A stretch of DNA of 64,000 bases from Nostoc sphaeroides (lineage in GTDB: Bacteria; Cyanobacteriota; Cyanobacteriia; Cyanobacteriales; Nostocaceae). Each line of letters starts with the position of its first letter. Within the stretch, counting starts at the first letter, position 1. The stretch is from contig NZ_CP031941.1 of NCBI RefSeq assembly GCF_003443655.1, forward strand, positions 4,462,501-4,526,500, given 5' to 3'. The position numbers and the translations under genes were made by a program. The notes beneath the pieces are model-generated. The model was not told the DNA's origin. It did not search any database and saw only the letters and a program-made list of their open reading frames with translations. Positions 45,373-55,172 of the stretch are shown piece after piece.

Positions 45373-45513
45373 GGAATGGGGAGTAGGGAGTAGGGAATGG
45401 GGAATGGGGAATGGGGCAGAGGGGCGGCTCTTGCTGAGGGGAAAATTTTTCTCCCTTGCTCCCTGCTCCCCTGCTTCTTCCCTACTCCCCACTCCCCACT
45501 CCCCACTCCCCCT
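45373..45513. repeat. Purine-run / pyrimidine-run inverted repeat
   Basis: The left arm is a tandem GGGAATG/GGGAGTA array and the right arm a tandem CCCCACT/CCCTACT array. They are complementary over much of their length and enclose GCTCTTGCTGAGGGGAAAAT. It directly follows the secreted-protein gene and may act as a terminator. Reading frames on both strands here (45342-45811) are composed of the repeat. Confidence 0.75.
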
Positions 45514-45812
45514 AATGATGATTGAAAGAGGCCGGAATGACGCGAAGAACATTCTAGAGAAATTATCCGTGTCTTTGCATCCCGTTGCACTCCCTTTTCT
45601 CGTGCGATTTTGTATTAAAATTAAGTTAACTTTGATTAAGATTCTTGTTGGCATCGCCATAATGCGCCAATCGCTGTATGGCAGTGCATATAAGAGATCA
45701 AATTACACAAAATGGATTTATAAACATCCGTTTAACAGCTTAAAGTGGCAGAGTGATGAACATTCGGTTGCTAAGGCTGATGAATTGTATAGGCATCTAG
45801 AGGCAAATTAAA
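45514..45812. other. Upstream region of ftsH
   Basis: No supported gene. A frame of about 98 codons runs from 45517 to 45811, but its first third is repeat-derived and the rest has no recognisable feature. The ftsH promoter and leader should be here. Confidence 0.4.
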
Positions 45813-47699
45813 ATGAAATTCTCTTGGAAAGTCGTAGTACTCTGGACATTGCCTGCTTTGGTAATTGGTTTTTTCTTCTGGCAAGGGGCTTTTGCAGGCT
45901 CTCCTACCGACATGAGTAAGAATACAGCCAATACCCGCATGACTTATGGTCGCTTTCTAGAATACTTGGATGGCGATCGCGTCACCAGCGTGGATCTATA
46001 CGAAGGTGGTAGGACAGCAATTATCGAAGCCCGCGATCCAGACATCGAAAATCGTGTCCAAAGGTGGCGTGTGGATTTGCCTGTTAACGCTCCTGAGTTA
46101 ATTAGCAAGCTCAAAGAAAAAGACATTAGTTTTGATGCTCACCCGATGCGGAATGATGGCGCAATTTGGGGATTGTTGGGCAATCTGATATTCCCAGTTT
46201 TATTGATTACCGGGCTGTTCTTTTTGTTCCGACGTTCTAGCAACCTCCCTGGCGGGCCAGGTCAAGCGATGAACTTCGGCAAATCCAAGGCGCGTTTCCA
46301 AATGGAAGCGAAAACCGGGGTCAAATTTGATGACGTAGCCGGGATTGAAGAAGCTAAGGAAGAATTGCAAGAAGTTGTCACCTTCCTGAAGCAGCCAGAA
46401 AGATTTACCGCAGTAGGCGCACGGATTCCCAAGGGAGTGCTGTTAGTTGGGCCTCCTGGAACTGGTAAAACTTTACTAGCAAAGGCGATCGCTGGTGAAG
46501 CAGGCGTACCTTTCTTCAGTATTTCCGGTTCGGAATTTGTGGAAATGTTCGTTGGTGTGGGTGCATCCCGCGTCCGCGATTTGTTCAAGAAAGCCAAAGA
46601 TAACGCCCCTTGTATCATCTTCATCGATGAAATCGACGCTGTAGGACGACAACGGGGCGCTGGTATCGGTGGCGGTAACGACGAGAGAGAGCAAACCCTC
46701 AACCAGTTGCTCACTGAAATGGACGGGTTTGAAGGTAATACAGGCATCATTATTATTGCTGCTACCAACCGTCCCGACGTACTAGACTCAGCTTTGTTAC
46801 GTCCCGGTCGCTTTGACCGACAAGTAACAGTTGATCCACCCGATATCAAAGGGCGTTTGGAAATCTTGCAAGTCCATTCACGCAACAAGAAACTAGATCC
46901 TAGTGTATCCTTGGATGCGATCGCTCGCCGCACTCCTGGATTTACGGGTGCTGATTTAGCCAACTTACTCAACGAAGCAGCAATTCTCACAGCTAGAAGA
47001 CGTAAAGAAGCTATCACCCTCCGCGAAATTGATGATGCGGTGGATCGGGTAGTCGCTGGGATGGAAGGCACTCCTTTGGTAGACAGCAAGAGCAAACGCT
47101 TAATTGCATACCACGAAATTGGACACGCCTTAGTTGGGACTTTGTTAAAAGACCATGACCCAGTGCAGAAAGTTACCTTGATTCCAAGAGGACAAGCGCA
47201 AGGTTTAACTTGGTTTACTCCCAACGAAGAACAAGGGTTAATTTCTCGTTCTCAGTTGAAAGCGAGGATTACTGGTGCTTTGGGCGGTCGCGCTGCTGAG
47301 GAAGTAATTTTTGGGGCTGCGGAAGTTACAACTGGCGCTGGTGGAGACTTGCAACAGTTATCGGGAATGGCGCGGCAGATGGTGACTCGTTTCGGGATGT
47401 CCGATTTAGGGCCATTGTCGTTGGAAAGCCAGCAAGGTGAAGTGTTCTTGGGTCGTGACTGGACAACTCGATCTGAGTATTCCGAATCTATCGCCTCTCG
47501 CATTGATGGACAAGTGCGAGCGATCGTGGAAGAATGCTACGAAAACTCGAAGAAGATTATCCGTGACCATCGCACTGTCACCGATCGCTTAGTCGATTTG
47601 CTCATCGAAAAAGAAACCATTGACGGCGAAGAATTCCGTCAAATTGTGGCTGAGTACGCTGAAGTTCCTGAGAAGCAGCAGTACGTACCACAACTGTAA
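45813..47699 (+). CDS. ftsH: ATP-dependent zinc metalloprotease FtsH (Slr0228/FtsH2 type)
   Basis: 628 residues. Two membrane helices (about 5-27 and 113-135) flank a lumenal region with [20 protein letters not shown]. Then the AAA domain: Walker A GPPGTGKT at about 213-220, Walker [11 protein letters not shown], the pore [15 protein letters not shown], the [15 protein letters not shown]. The zinc protease site H434EIGH438 follows. Length and the [18 protein letters not shown] segment match Synechocystis Slr0228 (FtsH2), the subunit that, with FtsH3, degrades damaged D1 in photosystem II repair. Start preceded by AGGCAA. Followed by a strong terminator. Confidence 0.96.
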   Translation: MKFSWKVVVLWTLPALVIGFFFWQGAFAGSPTDMSKNTANTRMTYGRFLEYLDGDRVTSVDLYEGGRTAIIEARDPDIENRVQRWRVDLPVNAPELISKLKEKDISFDAHPMRNDGAIWGLLGNLIFPVLLITGLFFLFRRSSNLPGGPGQAMNFGKSKARFQMEAKTGVKFDDVAGIEEAKEELQEVVTFLKQPERFTAVGARIPKGVLLVGPPGTGKTLLAKAIAGEAGVPFFSISGSEFVEMFVGVGASRVRDLFKKAKDNAPCIIFIDEIDAVGRQRGAGIGGGNDEREQTLNQLLTEMDGFEGNTGIIIIAATNRPDVLDSALLRPGRFDRQVTVDPPDIKGRLEILQVHSRNKKLDPSVSLDAIARRTPGFTGADLANLLNEAAILTARRRKEAITLREIDDAVDRVVAGMEGTPLVDSKSKRLIAYHEIGHALVGTLLKDHDPVQKVTLIPRGQAQGLTWFTPNEEQGLISRSQLKARITGALGGRAAEEVIFGAAEVTTGAGGDLQQLSGMARQMVTRFGMSDLGPLSLESQQGEVFLGRDWTTRSEYSESIASRIDGQVRAIVEECYENSKKIIRDHRTVTDRLVDLLIEKETIDGEEFRQIVAEYAEVPEKQQYVPQL

Positions 47700-47757
47700 T
47701 AATTAATTATTTTCTGGGCTAATGCCTGGGAATGAGCAAATAAATAAGCAAGAAATC

Positions 47758-47791
47758 AAATGAGGATGGCACATACCATCCTCATTTTTTT
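47758..47791 (+). terminator. Terminator after ftsH
   Basis: Arms AAATGAGGATGG and CCATCCTCATTT with a six-base loop and a seven-T run, 58 bp after the stop codon. Confidence 0.9.
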
Positions 47792-47917
47792 AGCTCTACC
47801 GTAAATGTTTTGCTATTGAAGAATAATTCTGAATTCTGTTCGATAAACCAAATAAAAATCCGAAACTGGCAACATAGCTATTGTATATAAATATCTACCC
47901 AATTTTATTTGCAGAAA

Positions 47918-48610
47918 ATGAATAGCAAAGCTAAATTTTTGACTTTTGGCATTGTAACGCTTGCTCTTTCTTCTCTAACTGTCGGCACAGTCATAGCACA
48001 GACAAAACTGACAAATCAATCGAAATTGTTCATCAATGGTATCGGACAGGTTCCAATACTGTTCGGTTAAGCCTAAAAAATAACTCCAATGTAGGTTGGG
48101 TTGAGGAACGAAACCCAACATTTTCAGGGATTTGTTGGGTTTCACTAAAGTTCAACCCAACCTACAAATCTTCTTAACCGAACAGTATTGGGACAGGTTC
48201 GAGTTGGGATGACTTTCTCCCAAGCGGCAAAAGCTTCTACTACTAAGCTAGTTGGCGATGCACCTAATAATAATTGCTACTACGTTAAGCCAGAAGGGGA
48301 ACCGAAAAATCTTGGGTTTATGGTGACAGAAGGTCGTATTTCTAGAGTAGATGTGTGGAGAGATGGCAAAATTACTACTTTAAAAGGTGCAAAAATTGGC
48401 GACACGGAAGCGCGGATTAAGTCTCTTTATCCAGGACAAATTAAAGTCACGCCTCATAAATACGTCCAAGGCGGACACTACTTGACATTGATCCCGAAAG
48501 ACCGTGCTGACCAAAACTATCGTGTGGTATTCGAGACTGACGGTAAGCGTGTTACTCAGTTTCGGTCAGGTAAGCTGCCGGAAGTTGAATTTGTTGAAGG
48601 GTGTTCTTGA
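47918..48610 (+). pseudogene. Secreted hypothetical protein, split by a MITE
   Basis: The first part (47918-48052) encodes a signal peptide (KAKFLTFGIVTLALSSLTVG) and leads into the MITE, where it stops after 50 codons. The second part continues from 48200 to a TGA at 48610 (RVGMTFSQAAKASTTKLVGD, NNCYYVKPEG, GARIKSLYPG-like segments). Joining 47918-48052 to 48200-48610, i.e. removing the element and one 8-bp duplication, gives one uninterrupted frame of 181 residues (GIGQ-VRVG across the join). The family is unknown. A TTG at 48188 inside the element could start a signal-less product, but a functional exported protein cannot be made. Confidence 0.9.
48053..48191. mobile_element. MITE-A copy with an 8-bp target duplication, inside a gene
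   Basis: 139 bp. Terminal repeats CCAATACTGTTCGGTTAAG and CTTAACCGAACAGTATTGG are perfect over 19 bp. GACAGGTT is duplicated at 48045-48052 and 48192-48199. The core is the GTAGGTTGGGTT palindrome also seen at 574-647. No coding capacity; it must have been moved by a transposase from elsewhere. The 8-bp duplication and these ends should identify the parent IS family. Confidence 0.95.
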
Positions 48611-48714
48611 TCTGAGATATCATCAAACTTACTTTCTTTGCGATCGCAGTGTTTAATTGCGAATTGCGAACTTGTGCCGAGCGAAGTCGAGGTATTGCGA
48701 ATTGCGAATTAGAT

Positions 48715-50025
48715 TTATCTTTCCACTTCATCCACTGCCTTGGGAACTCCCGCAGTTAACACTTCATGTCCATCAGATGTAACTAACACATCATCCTCAA
48801 TCCGAATACCAATGCCAATCCATCGAGGATCAGTCTCTGGTTGATCTTCTGCTAGTTTGGTATCAGGCACAATATATAATCCCGGTTCCACTGTCAAAAT
48901 TTGGCCTGGTTGCAAAATCTGCGGTTTATCTTCACCGTGTTGGTAAACACCCACATCATGAACATCCAACCCTAACCAATGACTAGTGCGATGCATATAA
49001 TATGGCTTATATTTCTCTTCTTCAATTAACTTATCAATTTCACCTTTGAGGATGCCAAGTTCAACTAAACCTTCCGTGAGAACGCGCACTGCTGTATCAT
49101 GAACTAATTTGAAGGGATTACCTGGTTTTACTTGAGCGATCGCTTGTTTTTGTGCCTCCAATACAATCTCATACAGCGTCTTTTGTTCTGGCGTAAATTT
49201 ACCCCCAACAGGAAATGTCCGCGTAATATCCGAGTTGTAATAACCGTAAGCACAACCGGCATCAATTAGCAGTAATTCTCCATCCTGCATTTGACGATTA
49301 TTTTCAATGTAGTGCAGTACGCAAGCATTCACACCGGAAGCCACAATCGAAGGATAAGCTGGCCCTAAGCCACCCCGAACTCGAAAAATGCGTTCCATCT
49401 CCGCCTGTATTTCATACTCATAACGTCCGGGTGCGGCGATCTCTTGGGCGTAATTGTGTGCTTCGACTGCGATCGCAACTGCTTGACGCATCAATTCCAA
49501 CTCAGCTTCACTTTTGATTAGTCTCATGCTGTTGAGAACAGGGCCAGTATCTTCAATAGCGACAGGCCCTGTACCGCGTTTAGGATAAGTTCGTAGTAAA
49601 CTTTGGTAATGTCGCAGGATTTGGTCATTGAAAGGGCGATCGCGTCCTAAGTGATAATAAATCCGGCTGGATTTTTCCAAATACTGCGGCAACTTTTCAT
49701 CTAACTCGCTAATGGGGTAAGCTTCATCAGCACCATAAATTTCCTTGGCTGCATCTACCCCAGAAAGATAACCAGTCCATACTTCCTTTTCGCGATCCTT
49801 CGGTTGGACAAATAGCACAAACCGATGTTCTGAATGATGCGGCGCTAACACTGCTACTGCCTGTGGTTCATTAAAACCAGTTAAGTAGAAAAAATCACTA
49901 TCTTGGCGATAAACATACTCGACATCGTTGTGCATCACTGCCATTGGCGCACTGCGAAAAATGGCTGTGCCATCACCAATTTTTGCCATTAACTGCTCAC
50001 GACGCTGCCGATATTCTGCTTTCAT
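48715..50025 (-). CDS. pepP: Xaa-Pro aminopeptidase (M24B)
   Basis: 436 residues. The N-terminal aminopeptidase-P domain (MKAEYRQRREQLMAKI, QDSDFFYLTGFNEPQAVAVL) is followed by the pita-bread domain with the five metal ligands in their usual blocks: LLIDAGCAYGYYNSDITRTF, HRTSHWLGLDVHDVG, ILTVEPGLYI, GIGIRIEDDVLVT. It removes N-terminal residues ahead of proline and uses Mn. Length normal; complete. Alone on the minus strand, flanked by GCGAATT repeats downstream. Confidence 0.95.
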   Translation of the reverse strand: MKAEYRQRREQLMAKIGDGTAIFRSAPMAVMHNDVEYVYRQDSDFFYLTGFNEPQAVAVLAPHHSEHRFVLFVQPKDREKEVWTGYLSGVDAAKEIYGADEAYPISELDEKLPQYLEKSSRIYYHLGRDRPFNDQILRHYQSLLRTYPKRGTGPVAIEDTGPVLNSMRLIKSEAELELMRQAVAIAVEAHNYAQEIAAPGRYEYEIQAEMERIFRVRGGLGPAYPSIVASGVNACVLHYIENNRQMQDGELLLIDAGCAYGYYNSDITRTFPVGGKFTPEQKTLYEIVLEAQKQAIAQVKPGNPFKLVHDTAVRVLTEGLVELGILKGEIDKLIEEEKYKPYYMHRTSHWLGLDVHDVGVYQHGEDKPQILQPGQILTVEPGLYIVPDTKLAEDQPETDPRWIGIGIRIEDDVLVTSDGHEVLTAGVPKAVDEVER

Positions 50026-50618
50026 AGCTGATGTATGTATTAAATTAATGTGTTATTTTACACTTTTGCCAACTACTTAGAAGCAGAATTTGTGCATCTA
50101 GGTAGTTGCTAATCTAAGTTATTCTAACTAATTTGTTTTAACTCAAGTCATAAATGATTGGTAAATAATCAATTATCTTAAAAATCTCAAATACCTGACT
50201 TCTTTGAGAAGTCGGGTATCTTATTATTCATCGATAATTTAGACTTACTATACAAACTCACATTCAGATTACCTAGTGTAACTATTTTTATGTAATCAAC
50301 TAACAATCACATTAAGATGTATTGGATGTTTTAATTCAACATTGTGAATATCAAAGTAAATAGATTAGTGAATTATATTTTGTCTGCAAATCATCATATA
50401 TGTAAAATACAAAGGAATATTTTTAATTGCTTATATAGAGCTTGTTTTTTTTATGCCAATAGGATAAAAGGAACATAATTTTATCTTTAAACAATGAAAT
50501 TTATAAACAAAAAATAGTTATAAAGAAAATTTAAAAAACTGGTAAATGTTATTTGGTTACAGAAATAGATTGCCAAAAAAAGTTAAAAAAATATGACAAC
50601 CAACCATAAAAACACACC
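50026..50618. other. Long AT-rich spacer
   Basis: About 590 bp without a gene. A hairpin ATACCTGACTTCT / AGAAGTCGGGTAT lies at 50191-50219 and ends in a T-rich stretch; it could be a terminator or an RNA end. The remainder is very AT-rich and probably holds an extended promoter for the FG-GAP gene. Confidence 0.5.
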
Positions 50619-51842
50619 ATGTTTGGAACTCAAAACACTTCAATAAATTCCGATAAACTATTCGCAGCAACTACCCAAAGAATAGAATCATTAGGATCGA
50701 TTATTGCTAGTTCAACTCCTCTAACTTCTGATTTTCTTCCACTGAGTAAGAGTTCCTCAGTACCACAATCATCTGGATTGCTGTCAGCAAATCCCAATCC
50801 TAATCCTTACTTAACCAGTGCGGCGATTACTCCTGACTTTAACGGTGATGGCAAAACGGATAAAGTTTGGGTGGATTCTACAACCGGTGAGATTATCATT
50901 AGGTTGATGGATGGCACAAAAGTTGTTGAGCAGGGTTCTCTAGGTAATTTCGACCTAACTGCCTATGATTACAAAATTGCCGATTTCAACAATGATGCCA
51001 AAACCGACTTCTTATTACGCAATAAGACAACCGGCGAAAATAGTATTGTGCTGATGGATGGAACCAAGGTTGGTAGTGCGGCTGCTCTATCTAGCGTTGA
51101 TGCAGCGTGGAGTCCTCAGATTGGCGATTTCAATGGCGATCGCAAAACCGATATCTTCTGGCATAATGCTACAACTGGTGAGAACGCTATTTGGGAGATG
51201 GATGGTACCACCGTTCTGAATGCAACTGTTCTAGACACAACAGATGCAGCACTAACTCCTACCATTGTTGATTTCGACGGCAATGGTAAGAGTGACATTT
51301 TCTGGCGCAATCAGACAACCGGCGATAACACCGCTTGGTTTATGGATGGTACGCAAAAGACTGAATTTGCGCTGCAATCACAAGATGCCGCTTGGACTGC
51401 TAGCCTTGGTGATTTCAACGGCGATTTAAGCACTGACATTCTGTGGAGAAACGCTCAAACAGGTGAGAACAAGGTTTGGACGATGAGAGGCATCTTAGTC
51501 ACAGAAGGCGCTTTAGGGACACTTGACTCAGCCTGGACTTCTAAAATTGGCGATTTCAACGGTGATGGCAAGACCGATATCTTCTGGCACAATGGCACAA
51601 CTGGTGAGAACACCGCTTGGTTGATGGATGGTACAACAGTTGCGACTGAAGCTTTCTTACCGACTAATAACGCGGCCTTGACACCATCTCTTGGCGACTT
51701 CAACGGCGATGGTAAGACCGACATCTACTGGCGCGACCAGACAGCAGGTACAGACAACATCTGGACTATCAATGAGACGACAGCCGTTGAGACTCCCATT
51801 AGCGACGCAGATAAGCTTGGCCCTCAGTGGTATACGTTCTAA
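50619..51842 (+). CDS. FG-GAP/VCBS repeat protein
   Basis: 407 residues. After a polar N-terminal 60 residues there are seven consecutive units of about 48 residues, each with a D-x-N-x-D-x-K-x-D calcium-type loop and W-R-N/H-x-x-T-G-E-N (DFNGDGKTDIFWHNATTGEN, then IWEMDGTTV). This is the FG-GAP/VCBS beta-propeller repeat. Seven units fit one seven-blade propeller. There is no classical signal peptide, so secretion by a type I or similar route is likely; an extracellular or surface role is inferred. It heads a block of exoprotein-like genes. Confidence 0.87.
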   Translation: MFGTQNTSINSDKLFAATTQRIESLGSIIASSTPLTSDFLPLSKSSSVPQSSGLLSANPNPNPYLTSAAITPDFNGDGKTDKVWVDSTTGEIIIRLMDGTKVVEQGSLGNFDLTAYDYKIADFNNDAKTDFLLRNKTTGENSIVLMDGTKVGSAAALSSVDAAWSPQIGDFNGDRKTDIFWHNATTGENAIWEMDGTTVLNATVLDTTDAALTPTIVDFDGNGKSDIFWRNQTTGDNTAWFMDGTQKTEFALQSQDAAWTASLGDFNGDLSTDILWRNAQTGENKVWTMRGILVTEGALGTLDSAWTSKIGDFNGDGKTDIFWHNGTTGENTAWLMDGTTVATEAFLPTNNAALTPSLGDFNGDGKTDIYWRDQTAGTDNIWTINETTAVETPISDADKLGPQWYTF

Positions 51843-52340
51843 AAGCTAGAAACAGAGGTCATTCAATTTTGGATTTTGGATTTTGGATTTTAGATTTTTC
51901 CTTCAATATCCAAGTTGCGCTCCCAGCGCACCAAAGGTGCGACCCAAAATCTAAAATTGGCATTAGGGACTTCCAGTAAAAAAACATCCCATCGTAGGGG
52001 CGCACAGCTGTGCTGTGCGCCCCTACAGATGTACAAATAATTTGGGATAATTTGCGTTTAATGTGAATTAAGTCTTGAAACCCACTTTTTCAAAATCTAA
52101 CAATCTTCCGTCATTGCGAACGCGAGTGCGTCTCGTAGAGACGAGGAACGACGAACGCAAGAGCGTGTCGCAGACAAGCAATCCCAGCCATTGCGATTGC
52201 TTCGTTCCTCGCAATGACTTGTTTTATTTTATTATTTCATCGAATAATAAGAACTGGGATGCACCCCAAGGGTTGCGGTTGGGGGTTAGGTTTGAGATCA
52301 AGTCGCACATGGGGTTACATAAGTTAGGTTGATTCTTGCC

Positions 52341-52447
52341 TATAGCGGTTTTCGTTTACGTGAGGTACACCCGTAGGGGCACGGCAGTGCCGTGCCCTTA
52401 CACCTTACGATATAATCTTGTACCGCATCTGAATGGGAACCGCTATA
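52341..52447. mobile_element. TATAGCGGTT terminal-repeat element
   Basis: 107 bp with ends TATAGCGGTTTTCG and GGGAACCGCTATA. The core is a GGGCACGGCA / TGCCGTGCCC hairpin. The homologous position of the downstream duplicate holds a different element (54670-54780), so both entered after the duplication. Confidence 0.7.
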
Positions 52448-52574
52448 TCTACTTCTACTACTTTGTTTAATAGCAGTGATCTCAAACACAATATATCTGT
52501 GATTATTAACACGTACTTACATATTTAAATAACTATATTATCCTGCTCAGAAATAGATACAGCAAAAATGCATC

Positions 52575-52674
52575 TCAATACTATTCGGTTAAGCCTAAAA
52601 AATAACTCCAATGCTAGGTTGGGTTTCACTTCGTTCAACCAAACCTACAAATTTTCTTAACCGAGCAGTATTGG
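52575..52674. mobile_element. MITE-A copy with an 8-bp target duplication
   Basis: 100 bp; ends TCAATACTATTCGGTTAAG and CTTAACCGAGCAGTATTGG. AATGCATC is duplicated at 52567-52574 and 52675-52682. The homologous empty site in the neighbouring duplicate reads AATACATC once, at 54899-54906. The core is a shortened GTAGGTTGGGTT palindrome. Confidence 0.93.
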
Positions 52675-52745
52675 AATGCATCTTACCACTTGATATCTAT
52701 TTATTTGTGTTAACTCCATTAATCTAATGCAGGAGAATTTTTACT

Positions 52746-54545
52746 ATGTCTAGACTAAGCGTTCCACCCAATTTCATCGGCACCAGCAGTGCAGACACAA
52801 TAGTAGGGGAAGAGTTAAATGCACCTTTGGCAATTGGAATTGAGATTTTAGGCAAAGGTTCCATTGATACACGCTCAGGAAAGGACACGATTAAGGGCAC
52901 AGGGAACGGCACTAACGGCGGCAACGGTGGCAACGGCATCGACGGCGGCAACGACGGGGGCAACGGCGGTATTGGCACTGGCATCGCTAATAGTGGCAAT
53001 CTGAATACAGAGAAAGAAAACGACAATATCACTGGCACAGGTCAGGGCGGCAACGGCGGCGACGCCGGCGACGCCTTCGCATACGGCAACGGCGGCACCA
53101 GTGGTAGTGGCACTGGCATCGCTAATAGTGCCAGTCTGAATACAGGCTCAGGAAACGATACCCTCACTGGCACAGGCAACGGCGGCAACGCCGGCAACAG
53201 AAACACTGGCGGCTTTGGGAAGGGCGCCGAAGGCGGTACTGGCACTGGTATCGCTAATAGTGGCAATCTGAATACAAGCTATGGAAACGACAAGATCACC
53301 GGCACAGGCAACGGCGGTAATGGCGGCTTCGAGCAAGGCGACGGCGGTAATGGCACTGGCATCGCTAATAGTGGCATTCTGAATACAGGCTCAGGAAACG
53401 ACACCCTCACTGGCACTGGCAACGGCGGCGACGGCGCTGAAAGCTACACCCGCAGGTACGGCGACGGCGGTAGTGGCACTGGCATCGATAACAGTGGTAA
53501 GAATGGCAGTCTCAATACAGGGGACGGAAATGACACGATCATCGGCATCGGTACTGGCAGCAACGATGATTATGGTAATGGCACTGGCATCGCTAATAGT
53601 GCCAGTCTGACTACAGGCTCAGGAAACGACAGGATCACTGGTACCGGTACTGGCAGCAACAAAACTAATGGCACTGGCATCGATAATAGTGGCAGTCTGA
53701 ATACAGACTCAGGAAACGACACGATCACCGGCACCGGTACTGGCAGCAACTTAAGTAGGGGCACTGGCATCGATAATAGTGGCAGTCTGAATACAGACTC
53801 AGGAAACGACACGATCACCGGCACCGGTCAGGCCAACGGTTTCAACAGCGAAGGCGTCGGTATTGGAATCGGCATTGCTAACAGTGGCAAACTGAATACT
53901 GGAGATGGAGAAAACACGATCGCTGGCACCGGTACTGGTGGCAACATCAACACCCTTTTCTACGGCGGCGTCGATAGCGGTACTGGAACCGGTATCCTGA
54001 ACATTAAAAACGCCACCATCACTACAGGATCGGACAAAGACACGATTATCGGGTATGGGAATAGCTCAGGAGAAAACGATACAGCCTATGGCATCTTCAA
54101 CGATGGAGTGATTGATACCAACAATGATTCTGACAAACTTACCGGACAGGCAACAACCACAATTGGTGGTACTGCCTACGGTATTTATGGGCAAGGAACC
54201 ATCAACACTGGCGATGGAAATGATCAAATTACAGCCACCAGTATCGTAGATGGAGTTCAACAAAAAGTCTCTATCGGTGGCGGTATCAAGATTGATCTCG
54301 GCACTGGAGATGACTTCTTTAAAGGATTCGGGGGAGCAAGTGTTAATGGCGGGGACGGTTTTGATACCCTGGATCTGGGCACTTTCAATCGTTCCGAACT
54401 GCTGGTATCTGGTGTTATTTCTGGCAATCCCCTTAACTCTGCCAACTTCAGTTTCAACGGTATTAGCTTGTCTACAACCGGCTTTGAGAAATTTATCTTT
54501 GCAGATAGCTCTTTGGACTACAGCACTCTGGTAAACGGGGCATGA
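52746..54545 (+). CDS. Glycine-rich RTX-like repeat protein, copy 1
   Basis: 599 residues, AGGAGAA before the ATG. The opening MSRLSVPPNFIGTSSADTIV resembles the haemolysin-type NFIGT..DTI start. It is followed by 10 units of GTGIxNSxxLNTGSGNDTITGTG separated by variable Gly/Asn/Asp-rich spacers. A unique C-terminal 110 residues end in FEKFIFADSSLDYSTLVNGA. The GSGND steps resemble RTX nonapeptide calcium sites (GGxGNDxLx) but do not match exactly. No signal peptide; type I secretion is a reasonable guess. A probable surface or matrix protein. It forms a tandem pair with 55492-57834. The high GC of the repeats is due to GGC/AAC codons. Confidence 0.75.
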   Translation: MSRLSVPPNFIGTSSADTIVGEELNAPLAIGIEILGKGSIDTRSGKDTIKGTGNGTNGGNGGNGIDGGNDGGNGGIGTGIANSGNLNTEKENDNITGTGQGGNGGDAGDAFAYGNGGTSGSGTGIANSASLNTGSGNDTLTGTGNGGNAGNRNTGGFGKGAEGGTGTGIANSGNLNTSYGNDKITGTGNGGNGGFEQGDGGNGTGIANSGILNTGSGNDTLTGTGNGGDGAESYTRRYGDGGSGTGIDNSGKNGSLNTGDGNDTIIGIGTGSNDDYGNGTGIANSASLTTGSGNDRITGTGTGSNKTNGTGIDNSGSLNTDSGNDTITGTGTGSNLSRGTGIDNSGSLNTDSGNDTITGTGQANGFNSEGVGIGIGIANSGKLNTGDGENTIAGTGTGGNINTLFYGGVDSGTGTGILNIKNATITTGSDKDTIIGYGNSSGENDTAYGIFNDGVIDTNNDSDKLTGQATTTIGGTAYGIYGQGTINTGDGNDQITATSIVDGVQQKVSIGGGIKIDLGTGDDFFKGFGGASVNGGDGFDTLDLGTFNRSELLVSGVISGNPLNSANFSFNGISLSTTGFEKFIFADSSLDYSTLVNGA

Positions 54546-54588
54546 GTTTGTTCACAGTCATTGCTTATTATCCCTCATCCCCTACTCC

Positions 54589-54641
54589 TCAAAACTTGTA
54601 ACTCAAAACCTGAATCTCCCCATTTTCTGGCAAATCTTTTG
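54589..54641 (-). pseudogene. Duplicated 3' end of the MBL-protein gene
   Basis: The sequence from the TCA complementary to a stop at 54589-54591 through CAAATCTTTT matches the last 17 codons of the gene ending at 57878 (QVLSYKF-stop) with a few substitutions, in the same relative position and strand. It marks the right end of the duplicated segment. Confidence 0.82.
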
Positions 54642-54669
54642 GAGTTAGGTTTATTCTTGCCTATGTATA

Positions 54670-54780
54670 GGACTTACGCAAAAACCCTCTCAAACTCTCA
54701 TTCCTCCGTGACCGGTTATTGAGCGAAGTCGAAATACTGCGCCTAATAAGGTTCGTTTTCCGTTACCCGTGCGTAAGTCC
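54670..54780. mobile_element. MITE-B copy (GGACTTACGCA ends)
   Basis: 111 bp, ends GGACTTACGCAAAA and GTGCGTAAGTCC, TA on both flanks. It occupies nearly the same place in duplicate 2 as the TATAGCGG element does in duplicate 1. Confidence 0.82.
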
Positions 54781-55172
54781 TATCTGCTTACTTTGTTTAA
54801 ATTAGCAGTGATCTAAAACACAATATATCTGTGATCGTGAACACATACTTGCTAATTGAAGTAACTATATTATCCTGGCAAGAGAGAGATACAGCAAAAA
54901 TACATCTTACAACTTGATCTCCATTTCCTTCTGTTAAAGCCAGAGATAAAAAGAAGTAGATGGACAAAAATATTTACAGTCATTGGGAAGTCGAATAAAG
55001 CAATCCGCTTGCGCCTGGAATTGCTTTATTCGGCTTCTCTACGAGATGCTGCGCGTAGCAGGCTTTTGAGCAGGGGTACGCTGCATTGGCAATGACATTG
55101 TGTAATTAATTCTGTCTGACTAGCAATACCTTTGCCAATTTTTTAGAACTTCCGCAGAATGCAGGTTTTGGG

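Larger units (their letters stand above)
51843..52745. other. Intergenic, repeat-rich
   Basis: About 0.9 kb without a gene. It holds an AGGGACTTCC end near 51965, a GGGGCGCACAGC palindrome at about 51995-52027, a GTCATTGCGA...TCGCAATGAC repeat at about 52111-52220, the TATAGCGG element at 52341-52447 and a MITE-A at 52575-52674. From 52323 on it is homologous to 54644 onwards, being the upstream part of a tandem duplication. Confidence 0.6.

Noticed and set aside
45342-45811. Frames of 82-135 codons on both strands
   Set aside because: Derived from the GGGAATG/CCCCACT arrays; the non-repeat part has no recognisable feature.
46262-47224. 320-codon minus-strand frame
   Set aside because: Antisense shadow of ftsH, which is fully conserved on the plus strand.
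52075-52332. 85-codon plus-strand frame
   Set aside because: Consists of a GTCATTGCGA repeat and flanking low-complexity DNA.
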